Assembly (NCBI GenBank): GCA_022592445.1
Contig: JABYQR010000468.1
Coordinates: 1-30,307, forward strand
Length of the DNA stretch: 30,307 nt
Reading direction: 5' to 3'
Origin: Cytidiella melzeri
Taxonomy: Eukaryota > Basidiomycota > Agaricomycetes > Polyporales > Irpicaceae
The notes below the pieces were generated by a model that was not told the origin of the DNA, ran no database searches, and saw only the letters and a program-made list of their open reading frames with translations. Shown in pieces: positions 1 through 8,073 of this stretch; position 1 is the first letter of the stretch; the number at the start of each line of letters is the position of its first letter. Position numbers and translations under genes: made by a program.

Positions 1-1082
1 CTGTGCCAGTCTCACTGTCTTGGCGAGTGAAAATTATTTCCGACATGCACTGCCATCAGGCGCTTCCACCTGGCCAGGCGCTAGGGTGATGGTGGATGCA
101 GTGTTCTGAGGCAGTGACCAAACCGAAAGAACCATGCGCACTTGGACAGGTTCAAAATGTGGGGGACTGCTGGCATGTTCGGGTTTCAAAAACACTCACC
201 TACTGATGCACCGCCGCATGCACAGTTCCAGCTCTGAAACGCGCGCTACATTGAGGTCACACTCCCGTTTGGACTGCGCCTTGACGCGCAAGGATTGATT
301 CTGGATACTTAGGGGAGTACACGAAACAAGATCTGTGTCACCTCGGCGACAGTTCCGTAGGTTCATTCATGCCCCCTATCTCACGCACAGGATTCCTTGG
401 GGTACCGCGCGAGTATGGCTTTGATGGCGAAAAAGGATGGGCGCCGACGGGCTGGGCAGTGTGGCTGTTGAGAGCGTTAGGTAGGGAATGACCCAGGAGA
501 GGCTTCTCATGTCGTCGAGCCAGTTCGAAGCCCTCGAGGTGTCTCTGGCAAGTGCGATGGAGAGGGTTACCTGGGCTGCTGTAAGACGGAAGAGTTGAGG
601 TACATGGGAGAGGACGGTGAGTGCTCACGTTTCCGCACGTAGCTACTGCTGCCCGTACTCAGAGATGGGCGTGGGTGGTCTCATTCGCGCCGGACGAATC
701 ACCTTTACTGGGCTTGAGGGACCGCAGGAGATTGTCTGGACGGAAGCAGCGCTTCAGGTCGCAGTAAACTATGATGAAGAAGGGAATGAGCACGCTAGGA
801 AGAGACATTGAAAGCACAATTCAGCAGGTTGAATCGACGCCAAGAACTCGTATACGGGCACACTCCTGCAACATGAGCGAAGGCGTACTATGGTTTTACC
901 ACGGGTTGTCCTTTGTATCTGTTCTATCCAGGCATGTCAGAAAAACAGTAGTCAAATCATATGCGCAATAATAGTGATAAGTTAGTGGGATACAGATGTC
1001 AAAGTCTGCAAGAGCATATGATGTGCTCAGTCGAATGAACGGCAAGAAAGAAGACGACACGCACACAGATGGAGAGCACAAG
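1..1082. other. Unrecognised stretch left of Spc25 fragment
   Basis: I see no gene here that I can name. Both strands hold only open frames under 100 codons with no family motif. A plus-strand frame at 617-811 has protein-like composition, but its start codon is GTG and it has no recognisable domain. The area is of moderate GC and lacks obvious tandem repeats or LTR ends. It may be intergenic DNA or the decayed remains of a gene. Confidence 0.4.
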
Positions 1083-1473
1083 TCAGCGCCCTTGCATGAC
1101 TAAATGCTCGAATGCCTGTCGGACCTGCTTGATGGACGCATAAACATCTCTGCTTTTGTTTAGCTCATCCAGTAGTATAGGCAGCGTGGGTAGAGCAGGG
1201 CTGGTGGTGGGCACTGAGGAGGTGACATCAGACAAAACAAGGAAACAAGATACAGTGACCACCCCCACCTTTGTATACGCTGCTTGATACGTCGATCACC
1301 ACACTAAACTCGCGATCAAGGTTACCTTTATCAATGTGGGTAAAGCGGAGAAGGACTTTGTCTTTTTCAATGCCTTCTACACAACACTGTAACCCCCTTT
1401 CACACTCGAGCAGTTCTGGTGCTGTTCTTGATGCATATGTTTCCAGGATTGAGCGTTCCCTATCGCGTTCTGC
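1083..1473 (-). pseudogene. SPC25: Kinetochore protein Spc25, C-terminal fragment (two exons)
   Basis: Spc25 is a subunit of the Ndc80 kinetochore complex; its C-terminal globular domain pairs with Spc24 and binds the inner kinetochore. Two minus-strand exons, 1473-1269 and 1213-1083, are joined by a 55-bp GT...AG intron (1214-1268). Residues read ERSILETYASRTAPELLECE, then VLLRFTHIDKGNLDREFSVV, then TLPILLDELNKSRDVY and IKQVRQAFEHLV before TGA. The FTHID...REFS...DVS...LP.LP.LLDELN pattern is what I recognise as the Spc25 globular domain. An acceptor-like CTAG precedes the first exon, but upstream (1474-1830) I cannot find the coiled-coil N-terminal half, so the copy looks truncated or its 5' exons have been replaced. 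The surviving exons have no internal stop. The domain call is by recall of the family. Confidence 0.72.
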
Positions 1474-1830
1474 CTAGGTGTGAGCTCACGCACCCATATG
1501 TAGATCGAAAAGAACCGACCTCTTCGTAGGTCCAAAACTACAGCTCGTTTCTGTAGTCTCGTTCCCAGACGTTCGGGAGACACTGGTCGCTGCGCTCCCA
1601 GAGGCAGTCGCCAGGGCTCCTGCCATTTATAGTAGTTTTGATGGTGCGATTTCAGAATCTGAAACGAGACTTTGATGGCGCGGATTGTAAGTTCTGCGGC
1701 AGCAGAACGTCTGGTCTTTTTCGCCCTTGTGGGGGTGGGTCATTCGCGGCATGTCTCGGCGATCACGAAGAAACGTCAAAGATGTTGCGCGTCAATCCTA
1801 TCTATGCGCGTCAAATGAATACTGAATTGC
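1474..1830. other. Unrecognised stretch between Spc25 fragment and TIR element
   Basis: On the minus strand this is where the Spc25 5' exons would be expected. The longest minus frame here begins at an ATG near 1625, is Ser/Thr-rich, and does not look like the Spc25 coiled coil. It could be a replaced 5' end, an upstream regulatory region or unrelated DNA. No repeat or RNA gene is visible. Confidence 0.35.
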
Positions 1831-2311
1831 TACAGTCGAACCCCTCTTAACCCATACCCCTCGGGATACGCAGAAAGGTATGGGTTATCAGAGGTTATGG
1901 GAAACGAGGAGTGGCGCTTAATTGAGCGCCCAGGGCTTTGTCGAATATAACCGTGGAATTGTGTCATAGACTACCAAATTCAAAATCTGTTGATACCATA
2001 AACAGATTGTTATGGGTAGTGCTCTACTATAGTAAAGTTGAGCACACAGCAGTTGGGCTATGCCTCGGTCATGTCAAGGTTATTCAATGGGCACGCTCGC
2101 AACACAACAATAACACCACATTATGAGCCGATTTTGTTCCCAACAGCACTTGAAATCACTTATCATGTCTTATTTAGGAGGAAACCTACCATATCTGGGA
2201 TATTCGGCCAAAATTGTGCCATAAAAGTATGGGTTTTTGCTTTCAAAAAGGTATGGATTATGGAGTATGAGGGGTTTATGGGTTTTTAGCTCGATTTCTC
2301 CGCAAACCAAG

Positions 2312-3068
2312 TGACACGGAGACAGGGCTCGACGTGACAAACAGGGACACGATGTGGATGACGACGAGGAGGTGGTGGCAGGCGTGAAGCACAATGCGTT
2401 CACCAGCTATCAAACTTATTCAGAAATCTAGCCCAGTAAAGACCAAGTTAGTATTGGGACTACCAGCTATGTAGTACAAGAGGGGGTTGCTTACCTAGCC
2501 CAGTAAAGACCAAGAGGTCGAGATGGGGGGCTAGGAGCGTACATGTAGCAGTATATATAGACTTCAGGGACCTGCGCACAGACCATGTTGAGGGCAGGCT
2601 TTGCAAGAAGCCGTGTGAACGAAGAACAAAAGAACTACCTAAAGTAGAACAATAGCTATTGTCTAGACCTTGCCAAGAACTCTACTCGTGAGAGAATCTA
2701 TCTAAAAGGAGACCAACTATTGTATTCCATTCCCACACCTGTGAGAACATCCTTCCATAAAGAGAACAATAGGGAAAGAACAATAAGGAGCCCATGTGGA
2801 TGGTATCTATGATGTCAAACCCTAGCTATGGGCTGAGCCATGTGTTTGTAGCCATGTGGTCTTACTTAAGCTAAGTCACATGCCAGTGTGACGTAGTAGC
2901 AGGTAATGTGACCGTGTGGAGCGTCTAAGCCACGTGATACGGGCGCTTAATAGACGTGCAAAGGAGTTTATGCAGAGAGAATTGAAACTAGGTTGTAGCC
3001 CGGAGTTTTACAGATAAAAACAAGAGGTAAATTGCAAAAATTAAGGGTTAGTCAGGCCATCCATGACA
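2312..3068 (-). repeat. Solo Ty3 LTR, minus orientation
   Basis: A 757-bp long terminal repeat, the reverse complement of the LTR at 3129-3886. It starts (minus strand) TGTCATGG at 3068 and ends ...GTGTCA at 2312, and is flanked by a perfect 5-bp target duplication CCAAG (2307-2311 and 3069-3073). No internal Ty3 sequence is attached, so it is a solo LTR left by LTR-LTR recombination. It keeps both copies of the 19-bp TTGGTCTTTACTGGGCTAG repeat, as does the 5' LTR of the neighbouring element. A TATATATA box lies at about 2552-2559. The 75-codon antisense frame that recurs in this LTR family is not credible as a gene. Confidence 0.93.
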
Positions 3069-3128
3069 CCAAGTTGGTCGAGCTTACAATGTATGGATTT
3101 TGAGGGGTTATGGGATTTGAGGGGTATG

Positions 3129-3886
3129 TGTCATGGATGGCCTGACTAGCCCTTAATTTTCGCAATTTACCTCTTGTTTTTATCTGTCAAACTCCGGGCT
3201 ACAACCTAGTTTCAATTCTCTCTGCATAAACTCCTTTGCACGTCTATTAAGCGCCCGTATCACGTGGCTTAGACGCTCCACACGGTCACATTACTTGCTA
3301 CTACGTCACACTGGCATGTGACTTAGCTTAAGTAAGACCACATGGCTACAGACACATGGCTCAGCCCATAGCTAGGGTTTGACGTCATAGATACCATCCA
3401 CATGGGCTCCTTATTGTTCTTTCCCTATTGTTCTCTTTATGGAAGGATGTTCTCACAGGTGTGGGAATGGAATACAATAGTTGGTCTCCTTTTAGATAGA
3501 TTCTCTCACGGGTAGAGTTCTTGGCAAGGACTAGACAATAGCTATTGTTCTCCTTTAGGTAGTTCTTTTGTTCTTTGTTCACACGGCTTCTTGCAAAGCC
3601 TGCCCTCAACATGGTCTGTGCGCAGGTCCCTGAAGTCTATATAAGCAGCTACATGTACGCTCCTAGCCCCCATCTCGACCTCTTGGTCTTTACTGGGCTA
3701 GGTAAGCAACACCCCTCTTGTACTACATAGCGAGTAGTATCAATGCTAACTTGGTCTTTACTGGGCTAGATACTTGTATAAAGTCTGATAGCTGGTGAGA
3801 GCACTGTGCTACACGCCTGCCACCACCTCGTTGTCGTCGTCCACATTGTGTCCATAGTTGCTGCGTTGAGCTCCATCTCCGTGACG
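3129..3886 (+). repeat. 5' LTR of Ty3 element 1
   Basis: Starts TGTCATGG and ends GTGAC followed by G, where the 3' copy has A (a probable change of the terminal CA). About 758 bp. It contains a CACGTG palindrome (3261-3266), the TAAGCGC motif near 3248, a TATATAA box (3638-3644) and two direct copies of a 19-bp TTGGTCTTTACTGGGCTAG repeat starting at 3683 and 3751. Confidence 0.92.
3638..3644 (+). promoter_or_regulatory. TATA box in Ty3 LTR (U3/R promoter)
   Basis: TATATAA in the context GAAGTCTATATAAGCAGC. The same site recurs at 12481-12487 in the 3' LTR and as TATATATA in the inverted solo LTR. Its position inside the LTR fits the retrotransposon promoter; the transcription start is inferred to lie some tens of bases downstream. 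Confidence 0.6.
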
Positions 3887-4032
3887 TTAGGTTGAGATTG
3901 TTGTGAAACCCTGGGTTCCCCCATTCCCACCGTTTAAAAAAGTTCATTCCTGTTTGACGAGTACGTCTCCGGTCTCTTCATACCGTTGAGCTACGCTTAC
4001 GTCGTCCGTTTCTACCCCCTGCGCGTTGTTTA

Positions 4033-4761
4033 GTGCCTAAAGACACGCGCCCCCGTTTCTCTAAGACCCTCCCTCCCACTGAGCCTCAGCTCAAGAGGTG
4101 TCTTCCTCCATCTTTCCTCAACGCTCTCGCTGACAAGCGTAAGAGCGGTCAACCTCATCGTTGGTCTGACAAAGACCTGGTCAACGTCGCCAAGTACGTA
4201 TCCAAGAAGCCGCCTGTCAAAGGCATCACCCTCACCGTCCCCTCATACGAGGAAAATTGCCAACTCTGTGCCTCTGCACGAGCATACGGAGAACGAGCTG
4301 CTGAGGAGCGTGACCGCACCTTAGCTGAGCAACAAACCCACAAGCTCACCCTTGCAGAGCGACTAGCAAAGCTCTCTGCACCAACTCCCGCCCCCGCTGC
4401 ACCTAAACCGGTGTTGATTGACTTCAAAATGTTGTCACCGGTCGATCTTGTTGGCATCTTTAGGCCCAAGCTCACTGCCGTCCGCACTCGTCTACAAGCT
4501 CTCACGGAGCTTGAAGAACTCCTGAACCACGCCAACCCTGACCACCGTCGCGCCCTGCTCCACCTCGTCAACAAGGTCAATTGTTTCCTCAACCGAGTCG
4601 ACAATCTCACTCCCGTCACAGCAGACCGCGAGTGGCAGCTCTTGGACTGGGGTTGTAAAGCAATCAGGAAAGTTTCCTTCAAGCAGCTTCGTAAAAACTA
4701 CAATAGAGTTTTAGCACAACTTAACATAGTCAATAGTGATAGCTACTTTGAGTGGATCTAG
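4033..4761 (+). CDS. Pre-gag accessory ORF of Ty3 element, function unknown
   Basis: An open frame of 242 codons lies between the 5' LTR and gag, in sense orientation and a different frame from gag. I do not recognise the family. The first usable codon is GTG at 4033 (the frame is open back to the stop at 3955-3957 with no ATG), so the original ATG may have mutated or a spliced leader may supply it. The protein is basic. It has a lone CxxC (ENCQLCASARAYGERAAEE), an Ala/Glu/Arg-rich probable helix, a proline-rich linker (APTPAPAAPK) and a helical, leucine-rich second half. It ends FEWI followed by TAG, next to the opening of the gag frame at 4752. It has no zinc knuckle, protease or envelope-like signal. 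It could be an N-terminal Gag piece separated by a mutation, or a separate accessory product. The long antisense frame across it looks like a compositional shadow. Confidence 0.5.
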   Translation: MPKDTRPRFSKTLPPTEPQLKRCLPPSFLNALADKRKSGQPHRWSDKDLVNVAKYVSKKPPVKGITLTVPSYEENCQLCASARAYGERAAEERDRTLAEQQTHKLTLAERLAKLSAPTPAPAAPKPVLIDFKMLSPVDLVGIFRPKLTAVRTRLQALTELEELLNHANPDHRRALLHLVNKVNCFLNRVDNLTPVTADREWQLLDWGCKAIRKVSFKQLRKNYNRVLAQLNIVNSDSYFEWI

Positions 4762-5006
4762 ACAAGTCCACAGTTTTGCCCATCACGTCGTCTAATCTCC
4801 CCTGCTACAATTATATACACTTCTTCGATTCGAGCGCGGTCACAGACGGCCACTTCTACGAAGGCATATTCTACGAGTGTGATGAACAACCGTGCCCAAA
4901 TCGGTACACTCAGGCAGACCCAACAGAAGCAGTCAACAGCGAGTACTACTCTGAGCACCACCAGACTCCGAACAAAGACAATCTCCTCCTCATCACCAAA
5001 GAAGAC

Positions 5007-6254
5007 ATGGATCCCAACCAGCCCGCCGCCCCTGCTGCCCCAGCTGCCCCAGTTGCCAACCTGAGCCAGCAAGACGTCTTAAATATGTTGGGCGTCCTGA
5101 CACAAAGGATGGTTGACCTTACCAATCACGTGGCTGCACTTGCCGCCGCACAGACGCCAGCTATTGCCGCTGCTACACACACTTCTTGGGAGAGAAGTAT
5201 TGTTGAGAAGCCAGTCTCCTTCAAGGGGAAAACATCATCGGAAGCCAGGCTCTTCCGTCACGCTTTTATCGTCTGGGCCCAGAACCAGGGCAAGGCGTTC
5301 TTCCAGCAAGACGCCTAAGGCCAGGTCCGGCTAGACAACAACGGTGCGAGGATCTTTGATCCCCACAAACTGATCACCAGCGCCCTGTCCTTCATGCAGG
5401 AGGACGCCGCTGATTGGGCTCGCCCTCACATCAAGGAGTTAGCCAATAGCAAACCAGCATTTGGAAAGGACTGGGACACGTTTATTGAGGCTTTTAAAGC
5501 CAAATTCAAGCCTATAGATGCTGTCATGGAGGCCAAGACAAAAGTCGCCAACATGAAGCAAGGCAACAAGACCTTTGCCGCCCACATCTCCGAGTTTGAG
5601 ACATGGGCCCCTCGCACTGGCTGGAGCCAGCAGGACCTCTTTGATCGTCTCAAGTCGAGCTTGAGCACCGAGTACTTGCAACGCGTCTCGTACTTCCAGA
5701 CCCACGCCGCCACCTATGACGCACTCAAAGACCAATGCAAAGCAGTCGATGCTCAGCTCGCCGACTTGCGAAACAGCATGGGCAAGATCATGGTGGACAG
5801 CTTGTCAGGGCATGGCAAGTCCCATCAGCAGGCGTTCCGCGATCCCAACGCTATGGAGATCGATGCCTCCTGGTTCTCTGCCTCGTTTGACTCGCTCTTT
5901 GCGGGTCTGGGCAAACAGGAGATCTTCCAGAAATGGAAGAAGGAGATGAGCAAGCGTTGCTCGGTTTGTGGATCTGAGAGTCACGAGAAGAGGGACTCAA
6001 AGCACCCAGACGACCTGGTCTGCAACCACTGCAGTGGTACCGGTCACTGGGGGGCGGTTTGCCTGAAACGGCTCCAAGACGTCCCTAAGGGACAAAAAGT
6101 TGCTGCAACCTCGTCGACCTTGTCGGTCACTACTGCACCGAAGCAAGATGCATCCAGTGACAAGGATGCTAAGATTGCTGCTCTCAAGGACATGCTGGAC
6201 ATCCAGAAAAAGCAAATGGATGAGATGGCAGCCAAAATCAATGCGGTTTTTTGA
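5007..6254 (+). pseudogene. gag: Gag of Ty3 element 1, with in-frame stop
   Basis: Gag is the structural particle protein that packages element RNA. I chose the ATG at 5007 (MDPNQPAAPAAPAAP) because a Pro/Ala-rich start is usual in this group; the frame is open from 4752 but upstream starts are only GTG. The core follows from about codon 70, with a capsid-like region (WARPHIKELANSKPAFGKDW, FEAFKAKFKP-like helices). A TAA at 5316-5318 interrupts the frame (probably CAA originally, a Gln). After it the frame continues to TGA at 6252-6254. Two zinc-knuckle units follow: a degenerate one (CSVCGSESHEKRD, last Cys lost) and a perfect CX2CX4HX4C (CNHCSGTGHWGAVC, 6021-6062). The tail is a probable coiled coil (DKDAKIAALKDMLDIQKKQM). 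About 415 residues without the stop. Confidence 0.85.
6246..6254 (+). promoter_or_regulatory. Candidate -1 ribosomal frameshift site, gag-pol
   Basis: Gag ends GTT TTT TGA, and the pol frame, open from this point, is the -1 frame (TTG AAA CGG). A run of six T (6247-6252) overlapping the gag stop is where a ribosome could slip back one base. The heptamer is not the canonical X XXY YYZ, and I did not define a downstream pseudoknot, so this is an inference from the frame relation. Confidence 0.5.
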
Positions 6255-7461
6255 AACGGACTCGTGACACAGCCGCAGCTGCGAGTTCCCCCAATACCCT
6301 GTCCTTGTCTCCTTCGTCGCCTTCGTCGTCTTCTGCCTCGTCTTCCTCGTGTACAACGTCTACTCCATGCCTGTTGTCTACTATCTCCTCGTGTACTATA
6401 TCATTGCTAGATCGGTTATCATCTCATTTCCGTGTACATGTACTAGTTAAAGGTCTGAATAGAAGCATTCGCGTTCCTGCTTTGATCAATTCAGGAGCTA
6501 CGGCTTTATTCATCAGCCACCAGTTCATCAAGAAGCATAAGATTATTCAGCACCCGCTGGAAAGGGTTATTTCATTGCATAACATTGACGGAACTAAGAA
6601 TAAAGCTGGCGGATTAACGCACTTTGTTCACCTTACACTCACAGTTGGAGATCACACGGAAAAGGCAGAGTTTCTCGTCACGGACTTCTACCATGGCTCA
6701 AGCGCGTAAACCCTACCGTCAACTGGGAAAAAGGAGAAATGACAATTCCGAGCGGCTCGGAAGAATCTCCTAACGAACCTTTCCAGAAGGTTGATGGTAA
6801 TCGCAAAGAACGTAGGCAGTGGGTCAAAGCCGGTATTATCCAAGACACCACTGATGAAGTCTGGTGTATGGCCGGTGGGACACTGAGTCACGCTTCAAAC
6901 TAAGAACAACCTTAAAGACAACACAACCAACCACGAAGTGGCAATAGAAGTGTAAAGGTGTGGAAGCGCGGAAGTGTTAAAGTAATGCGAGGTGGTCTAA
7001 GAGTCCTAGTTTTACCTGTGCTAAAAGAGCGACAAGGTTTTTGTGATATAGTTCATATGAAGGGAGCTAGACGGGCAACTACCACGCGTATCGCGAGAAA
7101 AAGGGCAAGTCGGCGCAGTGAAAGCGAAGGAGTTATGGCGCGGCTCAAAGAGAACGCGCGGGAGATGTTGCTACTTGTAGGAAAACGGCGCGCGGAGAGA
7201 CGCAGAAGATAAACGCAGGCGCAATATGAATCTCAAACACAAAACGCGGTCGCTGGTGAAGATGAAGTAGTCGCTGTAAAACGCGGGCGCAGTGAAAGTG
7301 AACGCAGTAAGCTCGACGCAGTGAAGATGAAACGCAACACAGTAACGCAGTAAAATAACGCAGTCAAAAACAAACGCAGTATGACGAAGCCGAAAGGAAA
7401 CGTAAGAGAAAGATAAGCAAATGGCGCGCGAGTCGCAGCGGAAGGCTATGTGAGATCGCAG

Positions 7462-7992
7462 TCAATTGGACTCGACAGACTGCGCGCGGGGGCGGTAGTG
7501 TAGAAAAACACCTCCCGAGCGGCGATGCGTGTTACAGGCGAAGGTGTGGCCAACGACGACGTTGGTTGAGCTGGTAAGATTGAACTGCACTAGTTCGCAC
7601 TCGTGATCCTCGCCTTCAAAGTCTGGAGACAGCCAGCAATCTGGGTGCGGCGCGCGCGGGCGATCGCAGTCGAGCGGGACGAAAGGTCCTGAACGTAGGG
7701 GAATTGGGTGATCGCTCTGAGTGTCGCAGTAAGAGCAGTTATCAAGCGAGTCCGCGACAGAGGCGATGGACAACGCTGGCGAGGGTGATTTAGGAGTTGA
7801 TCTCTCAGGGGAGACCGTAGGTGCTGCTGAGGATTCTGGCGGCGGCGTGGGCGCGGGGATGATGGGGCAGCAACCGTCGGGCAGGTGGGGAACAGTGGGA
7901 CAGTAACGGCAGACTCGAGGCAGGTCGCAGTGAGACAACGCAGAAGAAGCTACAGCTATGGGCGCGAAGAGACTCCCTCTACGCGAACGCAA
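7462..7992 (-). CDS. Hypothetical Cys/Pro/Ser-rich ORF in the 1.77-kb insertion
   Basis: An open minus-strand frame of 176 codons that I do not recognise. It starts only at a TTG (7990-7992); the frame extends a little further upstream without an ATG in the part I checked. It begins about 65 bases downstream of a strong TATA motif on the same strand. Visible features are a Cys pair region (CRYCPTVPHLPDGCC), a Pro/Ser/Thr-rich low-complexity middle (PTPPPESSAAPTVSPERS), a second Cys pair (CSYCDTQSD) and an acidic patch (DFEGEDHECELVQF). It may be a real small gene of the inserted element, a captured host exon, or simply an open frame in GC-rich DNA. Confidence 0.3.
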   Translation of the reverse strand: MRSRRGSLFAPIAVASSALSHCDLPRVCRYCPTVPHLPDGCCPIIPAPTPPPESSAAPTVSPERSTPKSPSPALSIASVADSLDNCSYCDTQSDHPIPLRSGPFVPLDCDRPRAPHPDCWLSPDFEGEDHECELVQFNLTSSTNVVVGHTFACNTHRRSGGVFLHYRPRAQSVESN

Positions 7993-8056
7993 AGCGTAAA
8001 GTGAACTCTGGAAACTGGGGTGGGGATTGATTGGTTTCTACGCAGTACAAGCAACA

Positions 8057-8073
8057 CCTTTTTATATACCCTA
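8057..8073 (-). promoter_or_regulatory. TATA box on minus strand of the 1.77-kb insertion
   Basis: Minus strand reads GGGTATATAAAAAGGTG, a close match to a eukaryotic TATA box. It lies upstream of the minus-strand open frame at 7462-7992, as in an LTR promoter. Transcription itself is inferred. Confidence 0.5.

Noticed and set aside
3385..3612. 75-codon frame recurring antisense in the LTRs (also at 12228-12455)
   Set aside because: Its conservation only reflects LTR identity. It is interrupted in the solo LTR and runs against the LTR promoter.
3887..3920. tRNA primer site after the Ty3-1 5' LTR
   Set aside because: The sequence does not start with TGG and I could not match it to a tRNA 3' end. 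Self-priming is possible but was not shown.
4155..4682. 175-codon minus-strand frame opposite the pre-gag ORF
   Set aside because: It lies wholly antisense to the pre-gag frame and is Ser/Arg-rich, as reverse reading of such codons gives. No motif was found.
5439..5735. Minus-strand frames across gag
   Set aside because: They are shadows of the gag frame, which shows clear zinc knuckles and Gag composition.
6958..7212. Arg-rich 84-codon frame in the insertion
   Set aside because: It starts at GTG and is a translation of purine-rich low-complexity sequence. No domain.
7114..7380. CRISPR-like array from repeated CGCAGT
   Set aside because: Units are 6 bp with irregular spacing and no 20-40-bp repeat. 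The genome is eukaryotic.
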